A stretch of DNA of 64,000 nucleotides from assembly GCF_905220415.1 (NCBI RefSeq), contig NC_059568.1, positions 1,302,001 to 1,366,000 of the forward strand. Reading direction: 5' to 3'. The notes below the pieces were generated by a model. The model made no database searches, was not told the origin of the DNA, and worked only from the letters and a program-made list of their open reading frames with translations. Of the stretch, positions 25,901 through 33,360 are shown piece by piece; position 1 is the stretch's first letter; each line of letters begins with the position of its first letter. The translations under genes were made by a program, and so were the position numbers. This DNA comes from Colias croceus. Its lineage: Eukaryota > Arthropoda > Insecta > Lepidoptera > Pieridae.

Positions 25901-28900
25901 TTAGTGTTGTATTAGTAAAAAAAAAATATCAAACATAAAAAAAAGACGGAAGACAGTAAAATTAGAACCTTCTCCTTTTTTTTAATCGGTTGAATCAAAC
26001 ACAACAATTAATTCTCGTATGGCAGATTTCGGGTGGCAGCTGGCAGATTTTTTTTGTCAATTAGAATGTTTTCTGATTCACAAAATGTGAAAATTTAATA
26101 GATACAAACAGGTAGATCTTCCTAATAGTTCAGGATACATCGCCCATTTTTGCAAGTGACTACTATCAAGCTAATTTTCCGTTTGTAGCTTTATTTTGAT
26201 GAGACGCCCAATAATTTCGTGTGCGAAAGTCTCGATTGTGGTAGCTAACAGAGATAACAAGGATAAAAATTTTTGATTTGATGGTTCTCAAATATTTATT
26301 ACTAACTGAAGTTTTTTTTTTGTTTTATCTCAAGATAATTACCTAAATTATTCGAAAAAACATTTGTCCTACAAAATCTATGGTTGGTTCAAAGAGTCCC
26401 CCTTTCCAAAGTGTATCGATAACGAGGTCTAACAAGCTGATTTTTTTGTTTTCACTTAGTTAATGTTTATATAATTCATCAGACATATTGTCCTATAAAT
26501 TGCGTAATAAATATTTGAGAACCATCAAATAAAAAAATTTATCCTTGTTATCTCTGTTAGCTACCACAATCGAGAGTTTCGTACACGAAATTATTCGGTG
26601 TCTCATCAAAATAAAGCTACAAACGGAAAATCAGCTTGATAGTAGTCACTTGCAAAAATGGGCGATGTATCCTGAACTATAAACCGGTCTATAATCTAAA
26701 TTGTCACAATTCCTGTTGCTTACTAAAACCACAATAATCATTCCATCTCATAAAATTAATTTTATTGGATTACAGATTTAGCCAGACGGACGAAGACATC
26801 CAGATCGACATGTACAAAGTGCTAGAACAGCTGACGAACCACGAGGACGCTTGGCCGTTCCTGGATCCAGTTGAAGAGGAGTACGCTCCGAACTACTACA
26901 CGGTGATCCGCCGACCCATGGACCTCCACAAGATGGAGGAAAGGCTGGACAGCGGATTCTACCCGGACTTCTCGTCGTTCAAAGCAGACTTCAAACTGAT
27001 TGTCAATAACTGCAGATTGTACAATGGACATGATAATGGTAGGATGGGTATATTTTATTTATGTAGGTTTGGAATATGTTGTAATTAAAAAATACAAATA
27101 TCCTTATTGTAATATTTATTTATTGTAATGGATAAAAATGATCGGTGTCTGACCTTATTTGAGATATTAAACTGAAACTCAAACATTTATTTATTCAATT
27201 AGACTTCTTATAAAAGCACTTTTGAATCGTCAGAACATTTTAGTTCAGGATACATCGCCCATTTTTGCAAGTGACTACTATCAAGCTAATTTTCCGTTTG
27301 TAGCTTTATTTTGATGAGACGCCCAATAATTTCGTGTACGAAAGTCTCCAATTGTGGTAGCTAACAGAGATAACAAGGATAAAAAATTTTGATTTGATGG
27401 TTCTCAAATATTTATTACTAACTGAATTTTTTTTTTGGTTCAATCTCAAGATAATTACCTAAATTATTCGAAAAAATATTTGTCCTACAAAATCTATGGT
27501 TTGTTCAAAGAGTCCCCCTTTCCAAAGTGTATCGATAACGAGGTCATCATAAATGATTACGTACTAACAAGCTGATTTTTTTGTTTTCACTTAGTTATAG
27601 TTGAGCCAATTTAATAGGCAACATTTGACGTCTATCAATTTTATCTTCGAAGAGAGGTAACCTGCTTAAAAACATCGATTAAAGTGAATTAATCGATACG
27701 GATTTGAAACATTTGTCAATCGAATTTATTAATTTATGATGATTTTTATTCACAAGTAATCAATGCATTCGATTCTAGATGTTATATTTCGATTTTTAGA
27801 GTACCGTCTCTGGTATTTAAAAAGAAAAAAGGTTTATTGACACAAAATTGTAGCGACGTCAGTTCTTCAATTCAGAAATTGTTTATTATGTTTAGTATGG
27901 TTTATCAGTAAAATGAAATCTTAAAATTACTTATATCGGTCATTATTATTATAAACATGTAACCATAATTGAAAAAAGTTAATCAAATGTGCAGTTCTAA
28001 CAAAACGAAATATCATGTTATTCTATATCGTCGTTACTAGGTTACGTTGTTGAATTTTGTTGAACTGTCAAATGTTGCCTATTAAAATGGCTCTACTATA
28101 ATGTTTATATAATTCAACAGACATATTGTCCTACAAATTGCGTAATAAATATTTGAGAACCATCAAATCAAAAAATGTTATCCTTGTTATCTCTGTTAGC
28201 TACCACAATCGAGAGTTTTGTACACGAAATTATTCGGTGTCTCATCAAAATAAAGCTACAAACGGAAAATCAGCTTGATAGTAGTCACTTGCAAAAATGG
28301 GCGATGTATCCTGAACTATTTACAAATTAATACATTAAAATTAGCCATGTATAAATTATTGTACCTAAATACCCTTCCTTCAACATATTATGTTATACTC
28401 TAAAAAATCGAATTTTCCTGACAGAATACACAGCAATGGTGGACAACCTGCAAGCGGCGTTCGACCGCCTTACCGAGAAGTATCTATACCGTGTGTCCTC
28501 ATCCGATGAAGAGATAGCAGTCGAGTACCAGCTCCCGACTCCAACCAGGCGCCATAAACGCAAGGCCAGCGACTCGCCGGCCAGACAGGCGCCCGGGAAG
28601 AGAAAAAAACGAAAGTCACATTCCGAAGATGCGGGTAGGTGTACATTTTGTTCATAAAGTAAGAGATAATGATTAAGATGGTGGTTCGAAAAAAATACTT
28701 TAAGGATTTGGGTTAAATTTGATGTAAGTGGAATGGGCATGTAGGTACTTATATGTTAATTACTTATATGTTATCAGCAACCGTTCATATATGTATAACT
28801 CAATTATCTTTTATGCAAGAGAAATTATTATCAGAAAGATATTCTCCTAAGTTCGCCAGTGTGCAGATATTATTATGAAGTACCCAAGTTACATGAGTAG

Positions 28901-31900
28901 GTATTTTTTTTATAATATTTATCATATCATTTTTTCGTTATTTTACAGAACCAAAATCAAGCACCTCTTCAATCAAGAAGGAGAAATCTGATGATGACGA
29001 GCCAGAAAATCCTGCGAGTGACAATGATAATGACGAAGCTCAAGATAAAGCCGACAAGAAAAAAGATGAAAAAGGTGACGAAGAAGAAGACGAAGCTGAC
29101 GCGAAAAAATCTAAAGAATCTCACAAGGATAAGGGGAAGAAAAAACGCAAGGGCCACCATCACCGGCATGGAAAACATTCCAAAAATCACAAGAAGAATA
29201 AAGAACATGGATCCAAGAGTAAACATGGCAAAAAGCACGGCAAGAATAAAGACAAGGAAGGCAAAAAGTCGAAGCAAAAGAAGAAGAAGAGTAAGCATCA
29301 AGATCCAGAACCAGAGCCACCAGAGATTTTAAAGCGTAGTGACTCTCAAGAGTCGGTGTCTAGCTCGAATAGAAGTCGCAGTGCCAGTCCCCTGCCCTCC
29401 ATTCACACTCCCTCTCCTTCTCCTACAGAACTCGACAAACCAGACACCAGCAAAGCTGAATTTGACAAAGTTGACTATGATCAACCCGCAACATCAAAAC
29501 ATCATGCTGAATGTGAATTTCTCAAAGACAAATATGATAAAATCAAGGAAAGGCGGCGACATGCAGCCAAAGATGTATGGGAATCGCTATTTGATTATAA
29601 GCAAAAGAGTGACAAGCACAAGCAAAATCTGAATATTCCGGAAAAGGAAAAGAATCAAAAGCTACGTGAAACAATTGAAAAATTGAAGGCTAAAAATGAG
29701 AAATACAAAGATACATCACTATTTGCTAGTCTGTTCACTCCGCGGAGTACTAGGCGGGTGGAAAAGAAAAAAGATTATAAAGAGGACGATAGTGACGATG
29801 ACTGCTCTGATGATGAGCCCCTTGAAACCGTTAAAGGAAAGTGCACAAATAAAAAGCAGGTTAAGAAGAGTTCAGCCAAGAATGAATCCGCATCTGAGGC
29901 ATTAGAAGAAGCTGTGAAAGATATCAGTAAATGGCTCGATGAAGCTCCAAAGGGATCCACTGCGAGCTCACCTTGCGACAGCCCTGCTCCTACAGTCTCA
30001 ACTGAAGAACAAGATAGCAGCAGTCGCCAAGACGACGAACTATCGCAAGGAGAAAGACCACTCGCCAGCAGAAAAGAAGCTTCAAGGAAACGCCCCTCTT
30101 CACGCGAACCTAAACTGATTAAACGTCGCGAAATACAAAGAACTATTGATAGACTTCAACCCGGAAAAAGCAAGGGCAATTTATTGACTAATCTTGTTAA
30201 TAAAACCGCTGATAAATCTGACGACACTGATCAATCAGGTCAAGCCAATAAAGCTCGAGATTCGAAGGATGAAGAACCGAGTCCTAAACTGAGTCTGGGA
30301 TCTGTATTACCGACTGTTGATTTTACGCTCGGTGATGATCATAACTTTGGTAAAGATGAAAACGACAAAGAACAGACAACTGCTTCTAAAGCTACTGAAA
30401 CAGAAGGAGACGTAATCATACCTGAGATTATTATTGAAAAAGAACCAGAAAAAATACCTGCTATATGTAACAAAAAAGATGCAGAAGTTGAAACTGAGCC
30501 ACCATTTATGATGAAGCCTAGCCAGGAAAAAGCCACACCGAATCTAAGCGCCTGGTTCAAAGCGTTTGGAGCGCCTAAAACAACCGCGCCCGTTGCTACT
30601 ACCAAGAAAAAGGCTGAAGAAACTGAAAATGAAGAGAAACCAGTAGAAAATAATGAAGTAAAGACTAGTCCTCGGGTGGGCGCAGTTAAATTTGACTCTC
30701 CTAACGATCCGAACTCACCAAACCCTGATGGAGGAGACAGCCCACACCCGAGCATGTCGGCGACACCTCGTCAAAGAAGGACGAGCACAGGCAGTTCAAT
30801 TTCTGAACGATCATCGTTCAGTCAAGATTTAGATTCACCGCGACATCAAATGTCACACACATCTCCGCTATTGAGATCTCCGGCTTCTCCGCGAAATGAC
30901 GATTTCCAAAAGATCACATACCCCATAATTAACGGCACAGTCCGAGCTGGCTTCTACCAAGATACGACATCTCTTAAGAGTAGCCCAGATAAAAGTTGCA
31001 GTCCTCGCGAGGGTCCACAGTCTCCATACTCTCCGTATCCTCAACACGTATATGCGTCATCATCTAGCGCACCCGGTTCCGCGACTCCAAACTATTTCAT
31101 TGACCATAACAAATCCCCGATACCGACGTACACTCAAAACGCGCCCCCTTACTATGATTCAGCTAAAGCTACAGCTATCAATAAATCGACTAGAGCCAAT
31201 GATGATTACAACTCAGCAGCGCCTGAAATGTATCCCAGTCATTTCAATAGCCCATACTCTCCATCTTCAGCACAGTATTCACCAGTGCAGACAAATTACT
31301 CACAACCCCAAATATCACCACAGCCGACGGCTAATTCTAATTCCCATGTTAATCATAATGCTCCACTGATGCTTGAACCGAAATCTTCGTTGTTCCCAGT
31401 GAAAAAGCGTACTTACAACGAACCCGAGCAAATTCAGCCGGATAAAGTTGTTCAGCATAAAGAACCAGAACCACCGAAGAATGACTACGCTAAGATAACA
31501 CAAGTCAACAACATGGCGATGGCTGCCCCGTCAGTGGACGATATAGCTCTCGCTTTAAGCGAAAGATCTCAAATGGCGAAATTGAACAACGCCAGGGACA
31601 TGCGCCCGCCTGAATATACAGACAGGCAACAGTACGACATTCGGAAGCCCGCCTATGAAAATAATGAGCCAGCGCATGCAAATAAACGTGACATGAACAA
31701 TGTGGACTTAACTAAACCACTCGGAATGACTAAGAAGGACGGCGTGGACATGGTTAATATGGGATACTTCAATACAGAAGATAGAAGGAATAGCACCGAC
31801 AATCGCGAAGTGGAATATCTGGCACGAGAAAAAGCATCCTCTCAAGCACATAAGGGTTATGAGATAGAAGCGATTGCTATTAATCTCGGAATGAACAGCC

Positions 31901-33360
31901 AACAGTTACCGAGGCCGCTTTCTAAACCCAATATAACCGGTTGTAACATGACTCCAGCGCATTCTCATGAGCGGCAACACACTGACATGAGCATTAATCA
32001 AAATATAGCCCACGCTCATCAAAATCAATATGACCACTCAACTGGTCAAGCGATAAGCAATTTTTCACTCAATGATATTGAATTGGCCAATAAAAAGTTA
32101 TATGCCAACAACATAGCATCGTCTACTGCCTTGGACTATGGAAACTGGAAGAACACCAACCAAATGCGTAAACAAGATATCCTACCATCGGACTATTCTT
32201 CTGCCTATGCAGTAAATAATGAAGAAAAGAACAAGGCTGACACTGCAGCAGCCTTAAATTATAAAAACATGCAACATCAGCAGTACAATAACTATGCAAA
32301 TATGCCACGACACAACCAACGGACGCCGGAATTGTCGCAGAATATTCCATCTGAACTAAGGATTCCCAACCCTCGGGGAATGCACAAACCTGAGAATGCT
32401 ATTGTGACATCGAGTGCTGATGACGCTATTGCTAAAAATATTGACGCAATGGCTAAGGCCCAGAAAGCAGAAAAACTGGCTCAAAACCATCCTCTCGTCT
32501 CCTCTATACCTTATAAAACCCCTTACAGCACTCATTCTACCCTTCCAATTGATTCACTCCGAAATTTGCCCAACATTCCTCAAATGTTGGAGAGATATTC
32601 TAATGACGAGCGCTATTTATCCAGCTTCGCCACCACTACTTCGTCGTTGTACCACGACAAAACATTTCAAATGGCACACATGTTCAATAAAGGTCTAGTT
32701 TCTGACGTCAACACGACCGTCTCTCATAGCAACATTTATTCGCAACCCGCCGTGTCAATGAGCAAGGATAATAATGTCGTATACAAAAATACAACAACAC
32801 CGACAAACGCTCAAATCGATCCTAAAGCGAAACCGAAAAGAAAGAGGACCGCAGACCCGAAGCCGACTCTTCCCACCGCGCAAACTTACCAACATCCGAC
32901 ATCTTGCGGGAACGACGTGTTGACATCGGTCAAGACGAGCATAATGCCGACGACCGCGTTTAACTTCGGAGCGTCGACGAACATGGCCCTGAGCGGCATG
33001 TACGGGGAGAACGCAGGGTTCTCGATCGACGACTTCCGGAACAGCACGAGCCAGCTGATGGCCGCGAACTACATGGCGGCGGCGGTGGCGCACCAGCAGC
33101 GCAGCAGCGAGGCGGGCGCGGACAAGCTGGGCAAGCCGGCGCACCAGGCGGCCGGCGCCGGCTTCCCCTTCATGGCGCACTCGCAGGTGCGCGCCGGCTA
33201 CGGGTTCGGCGACGCGGGCTCGCCGCTGTACCAGCAGTACATCCAGCGCTACCAGGAGGAGCTGCAGCGGCAGACCATGGGCCTGTACCCGCCCGCCTAC
33301 CCGCCGCCGCTCGGCGTGCGCCAGCCCTACGACGCCATCAACCGCTCCTCGTGGATATAA
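7805..33360 (+). CDS. Cecr2: CECR2-like bromodomain chromatin remodelling protein (Drosophila dikar relative), 10 coding exons
   Basis: Joined exons are 7805-7915, 8012-8137, 8219-8424, 8505-8831, 12850-13044, 24396-24531, 25716-25855, 26776-27038, 28425-28634 and 28949-33360. They total 6126 bases in one frame: 2041 residues plus TAA. In vertebrates CECR2 pairs with the ISWI ATPase SNF2L in the CERF complex and binds acetyl-lysine (family knowledge). Residues 1-257 match the CECR2 N-terminus, with 'SWWEVPSIAYFCSLFRTAF', 'LPLRRKVEILYALCDFRLDA' and 'SLRVEPLG'. The bromodomain (about 417-525) has the WPF shelf at 440-442 and the acetyl-lysine Asn at 497. Residues 572-2041 are low-complexity, rich in Lys/Glu, then Ser/Pro/Asn/Gln, with a conserved-looking end. 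All introns are GT-AG. Exon borders were set by eye; orthology is strong for the N-terminus and bromodomain, weak for the tail. Confidence 0.9.
8012..8137 (+). CDS. Cecr2: CECR2-like exon 2
   Basis: Forty-two codons begin with 'ELEEALL', matching the acidic helix that follows the first motif in CECR2 proteins. The acceptor is TAG at 8009-8011 and the donor GTAATA at 8138. The exon starts and ends in phase 0. Confidence 0.87.
8219..8424 (+). CDS. Cecr2: CECR2-like exon 3 (DDT-type core)
   Basis: It encodes 'FLPLRRKVEILYALCDFRLD' and 'AEDVFDLFKNLEAESLRVEP', the best conserved block of the CECR2 N-terminal domain. A long T-rich tract precedes the acceptor and GTGAGT follows. The exon ends in phase 2, splitting a Gly codon. 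Confidence 0.92.
8505..8831 (+). CDS. Cecr2: CECR2-like exon 4
   Basis: It starts by completing Gly, then 'WDDNDSAYWYFYGTRLYRED', matching the CECR2 'YWYFYGTRMYKED' block. A Lys-rich linker follows, then 'WQVVCFTEEDW', the second part of the domain. The donor is GTAAGT at 8832, phase 2. Confidence 0.92.
8880..8960. repeat. Interspersed repeat fragment in intron 4 of the CECR2-like gene
   Basis: A 'catcatcatcatcagccc' run followed by 'ggattaggcctcctttgaa' resembles the 'catcatcagcccatt...taggcctcc' repeat that is frequent in lepidopteran genomes. It is non-coding here. Confidence 0.4.
9082..9394 (+). mobile_element. Non-autonomous Helitron-like element, (GTCT)n type
   Basis: It begins TCTATACATATAATAAATCT after a host A and ends in a GC-rich hairpin 'ccgcgcgg...cgcgggcgg' plus TTAG before a host T (TTAG is a one-base variant of CTAG). 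It contains a (gtct)n tract at about 9204-9224. Close relatives lie at 38184-38490 (same strand) and 56554-57046 (opposite strand). The design resembles published lepidopteran Lep1-type Helitrons. Confidence 0.8.
9395..12849. other. Intron 4 of the CECR2-like gene: no gene seen
   Basis: The region is AT-rich. Short frames at 10098-10511 (minus) and 12496-12846 (plus) have no recognisable motifs. A short tandem 'acacctacgtgtgttg' pair lies at about 11887-11921. A GC-rich patch with an imperfect hairpin ('gcgccactccgca' / 'cgcggagtgcgcg') lies at about 12699-12765, just before exon 5. Confidence 0.4.
12850..13044 (+). CDS. Cecr2: CECR2-like exon 5 (basic and acidic linker)
   Basis: It begins by completing an Arg codon, then encodes an Arg/Leu-rich start, a charged KEEEE segment and 'RRNRAKRRNLL'. 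This fits the charged linker between the N-terminal domain and the bromodomain of CECR2, here much shorter than in vertebrates. The acceptor is TAG at 12847-12849 and the donor GTTAGT. Both ends are in phase 2. Confidence 0.75.
13780..13870. repeat. Dispersed AT-rich repeat with recurring TCACCAA/TCACCTAA motifs
   Basis: 'tatcaccaaaatttatattt' with 'gatctatcacca' is related to sequence at about 14160-14300 and, inverted, at about 15760-16010 ('ttggtgacagatctactatt'). The copies surround the foldback at 14464-15489, as if it and other DNA had split an older repeat. The rest of 13045-13780 shows no gene. Confidence 0.4.
14018..14096. repeat. Hairpin-forming inverted repeat
   Basis: 'tgtgtagcgcatgtcgcgtg' near 14019 is repeated inverted near 14074, and the inner 'ccgagtaggtatacctactcgg' is a near-perfect palindrome. 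The outer 'gtgaaac' / 'gtttcac' around 13988 and 14125 may extend it as a small MITE. Confidence 0.65.
14464..15489. mobile_element. Foldback element with two 426-bp arms
   Basis: Positions 14464-14889 and 15064-15489 are nearly perfect reverse complements, both 426 bases long, around a 174-base loop. The ends are 'agatccggctgcaggattag'. Only a few mismatches were noticed (for example 'aactggccgc' against 'cacctggccgc'), so the insertion or a conversion event is recent. No transposase frame is present and no clear target duplication was found. Confidence 0.85.
15760..16020. repeat. Dispersed AT-rich repeat, inverted relative to 13780-13870
   Basis: It contains 'ttggtgacagatctactatt' and several TTGGTGA motifs related to the copies at about 13780 and 14160-14300. 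It lies directly left of the 3' end of the CR1-type LINE. Confidence 0.4.
16562..19483 (-). CDS. CR1-type LINE ORF2: endonuclease and reverse transcriptase
   Basis: From the ATG at 19483 there are about 973 residues. The N-terminal AP-like endonuclease shows 'YYQNTRGLRS', 'LTETWLHGG', 'LLGDFNLPCIDW' and a final 'DRYHPPLV' (degenerate SDH motif). The RT has 'YRPISILSTMSKVFE', 'DFSKAFDKVSH', 'GVPQGSTLGPLFFNIFINDL' and the catalytic FADD at 17390-17401 (about residue 695). The C-terminus has the Cys-free thumb typical of CR1. The frame is also open upstream of this ATG back to the ORF1 stop at 19499-19501, so ORF1 and ORF2 share one reading frame separated by one TAA. The protein would copy the element RNA at a nicked target. 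Confidence 0.92.
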   Translation of the reverse strand: MFIYCTRFIVIIFIFDSIKIYYQNTRGLRSNLVNVRQHIQSSDYDVYVLTETWLHGGIFDNEIFDNTFTVYRRDRESSNISNHKKLGGGVLIAVSNKILSSRMSDWESNYEDVWIAIGSGGDFHNSIKICAVYLPPPVTYNILDNFLCNCSSVIERYSSGSTILLGDFNLPCIDWIYDNTNLLLFPSCSGSRLRDRLVDFLTLHDFTQRNGFKNSQSKVLDLVLSDIDCVDITICPSPIREVDRYHPPLVITPNTKMIRKCKPKPSYRYNFFKADYNTIINALDCINWKHELNSTEGIDGIVDNFYAVINNVIKQHIPMTFRYQGGYPPWYSNHLIKVLKKKLKLRKKVKKYGNPLDILEFSYLRKESANLIKVCYKNYLDKIEKAVKTQPKIFWTHIKNLRKGGSTYPSQMVLNSEVANNPSDIANLFAKQFSSVFDPTHTSPDYSSSNDVSLIKITNSFGISQHAVYRALSKLDRSKGAGPDNIPPIFLTSCARALSLPLSYIYNASLEKGIFPAKWKLARIVPIYKNGKRDLVSNYRPISILSTMSKVFESLVYNHLYSTVQSTLSFKQHGFVNKRSTNTNLVAFISDVSDAVDRGFQVDAIYTDFSKAFDKVSHRILVDKLKHSGITGNILNWCSSYLCGRKSSVVLDGVQSEYFLATSGVPQGSTLGPLFFNIFINDLPDIFQHSTPFLFADDLKLIRQIKSRADSDLIQSDLDRLTNWCERNAMYLNCGKCYQISFTRSQNRILSKYHIKGNFLMEVSTIRDLGVHLDCKLRFIEHYDVIIAAAYRSLGFILRCSKEFKNTSTALLLYNSFVRSRLEYCSIVWNPCYQIHKNRIENIQRRLVRHLAYRAGIVRSISSYEGRLKHFNMTSLESRRTIADLSFLYKLLNNGLDCPALLSRLCINVPSRVPRLPRSLLSAPSYRTNLGKNSPIVRLSHEYIKFTGISGDIDIFGQSLTEFKSLILRICNE
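19499..20602 (-). CDS. CR1-type LINE ORF1: PHD-finger and coiled-coil RNA-binding protein
   Basis: The 367-residue frame starts with a Cys-rich finger: C16, C19, C33, C36, then H/C ligands ending 'WICPGC' near residue 64, a PHD-like zinc finger. Residues of about 170-205 are a Leu/charged coiled coil ('IINKLEKDNASLMNSLKDLR'). The rest has the fold style of LINE ORF1 RNA-binding regions. CR1-clade ORF1 proteins carry such PHD and coiled-coil parts (family knowledge). It ends in TAA at 19499-19501, in the same frame as ORF2. It likely packages element RNA. Confidence 0.85.
   Translation of the reverse strand: MDLIHNRFVMSTIINCAGCMSAFKSRDGLQCFKCNLWFDLLCANITERRFKSMHAKTKSSWICPGCLIKEPKVDNTNTPVRAARLPSPSGDCAFLGQELQHVPADTDNNTLLTDLKSSSLREIIRQEISQALRESVKSLFSEQFNRINSLIADFQQSLTFYSGQYDEIKSTLEEKCIIINKLEKDNASLMNSLKDLRRDLNSMEQHARSNNVELHCVPEHRSENLINTVLQLSKVIKCDIKDTDIMYCSRIAKINTKSNRPRSVLVKFSSPRIRDTFLAASQQYNKNNKKNKLNSADLGIASDTPSPIYVIEHLSPTNKIIHAAARFRAKEINYKFVWVRGGRIFMKKDEVSETIVIGSLEKLKSVS
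21803..21900. repeat. Second copy of the 'accgacttcaaa...ggaggaggtt' repeat
   Basis: 'accgacttcaaaaatggagg' followed by 'aggttatcaattcggcct' matches the repeat at about 3328-3372. Confidence 0.55.
23211..23236. repeat. Perfect hairpin, 11-bp stem
   Basis: 'ccgcgatctat' and 'atagatcgcgg' flank the loop 'tacg'. It is a short perfect palindrome in intronic DNA; no function is evident. Confidence 0.6.
24396..24531 (+). CDS. Cecr2: CECR2-like exon 6 (Ser-rich acidic and Lys-rich linker)
   Basis: It completes an Arg codon, then encodes a Ser/Asp/Glu run ('SISSSSSDSSDSSEPEE', residues about 325-341) and a Lys/Ser-rich stretch. The run has casein kinase 2-like sites. The acceptor is CAG at 24393-24395 and the donor GTAAGT at 24532. 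The frame goes from phase 2 to phase 0. Confidence 0.7.
24616..24678 (+). CDS. Possible alternative last exon of the CECR2-like gene
   Basis: After a strong T-rich acceptor (CAG at 24613-24615), 84 bases past the exon 6 donor, the frame continues for 20 basic and polar codons ('DNKKTRKKESVYSYTTLLNK') to TAA at 24676-24678. An AATAAA lies near 24940. Use of this exon would end the protein at about 387 residues, before the bromodomain. Its 63 bases contain an in-frame stop, and its internal GT sites do not restore the frame of exon 7, so it cannot be an ordinary internal exon. It may be a chance acceptor; only transcripts can tell. Confidence 0.35.
   Translation, partial: DNKKTRKKESVYSYTTLLNK
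24679..25715. other. CECR2-like intron 6: no further gene seen
   Basis: AT-rich, apart from a GC-richer patch at about 25186-25270. A tail-like fragment 'ctttcgcatttataatatta' at about 25646, similar to that at about 52080, marks a repeat remnant. Confidence 0.35.
25716..25855 (+). CDS. Cecr2: CECR2-like exon 7
   Basis: Forty-six codons plus two bases follow acceptor CAG at 25713-25715. It encodes 'GEPPPEQPIRTGRKTNNSLA' and a basic end. It is more GC-rich than the surrounding intron, as expected for a coding exon. The donor is GTGAGT at 25856. It runs from phase 0 to phase 2 and joins the bromodomain exon in frame. Confidence 0.8.
26128..26677. mobile_element. TA-flanked inverted-repeat element, copy 1 (intron 7)
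   Basis: 'gttcaggatacatcgcccat' on the left is matched inverted on the right, and the two halves are long reverse complements of about 200 bases each. TA lies at both borders, so a Tc1/mariner-like TA target is likely. No transposase is present. It ends 98 bases before the bromodomain exon. Confidence 0.75.
26776..27038 (+). CDS. Cecr2: CECR2-like exon 8 (most of the bromodomain)
   Basis: It encodes the ZA loop and helices A to B of a bromodomain: 'AWPFLDPVEEEYAPNYY' with WPF at residues 440-442, 'IIRRPMD'-type 'VIRRPMDLHKMEERL', and 'NNCRLYN' with the acetyl-lysine contact Asn497. It matches CECR2 bromodomains closely ('SWPFLEPVDESYAPNYY' in vertebrates). The acceptor is CAG and the donor GTAGGA. 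It ends in phase 1. Confidence 0.95.
27174..27240. repeat. Repeat fragment related to 200-360
   Basis: 'ctcaaacatttatttattca' and 'agacttctt' match the repeat near the left end of the window; it abuts the next transposon. Confidence 0.45.
27243..28316. mobile_element. TA-flanked inverted-repeat element, copy 2 (intron 8), with nested insertion
   Basis: This is a second copy of the element at 26128-26677, with the same ends and TA borders. It is longer because another element (27598-28098) has inserted into it. Halves are otherwise very similar to copy 1. It starts 204 bases after the bromodomain exon. Confidence 0.75.
27598..28098. mobile_element. 501-bp nested MITE with TA target duplication
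   Basis: The ends 'tagttgagcc' and 'ggctctacta' are near-perfect inverted repeats, extending inward as 'aggcaacatttgac' and 'gtcaaatgttgcct'. Copy 1 of the host element shows the empty site 'agttaatgtt'; here the same site reads 'agtta [insert] taatgtt', so TA was duplicated on insertion. No coding capacity is seen. Confidence 0.85.
28425..28634 (+). CDS. Cecr2: CECR2-like exon 9 (bromodomain helix C and basic linker)
   Basis: It completes Glu502 and encodes 'YTAMVDNLQAAFDRLTEKY', the last bromodomain helix, matching 'EYTKMSDNLERCF' in vertebrate CECR2. An acidic stretch and then a Lys/Arg-rich segment ('RRHKRKA', 'GKRKKRK', likely nuclear localisation signals) follow. The acceptor is CAG and the donor GTAGGT. 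Both ends are in phase 1. Confidence 0.92.
28949..33360 (+). CDS. Cecr2: CECR2-like exon 10 (long low-complexity C-terminal tail)
   Basis: One 4412-base exon encodes about 1470 residues to TAA. It opens with Lys/Asp/Glu-rich and His/Lys-rich runs (28949-29330), then a predicted helical segment ('ECEFLKDKYDKIKERRRHA'), Ser/Pro-rich stretches, and an Asn/Gln/Tyr-rich region. The last 130 codons (from about 32960) become strongly GC-rich and less repetitive ('QYIQRYQEELQRQTMGLYPP'), which suggests a constrained end. No further known domain is seen. The tail is probably disordered and may mediate contacts in the remodelling complex (inference). Confidence 0.9.

Noticed and set aside
28991..29332. 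113-codon Lys/Arg-rich plus-strand ORF
   Set aside because: It is a shifted frame of CECR2-like exon 10 in a Lys-rich low-complexity stretch.
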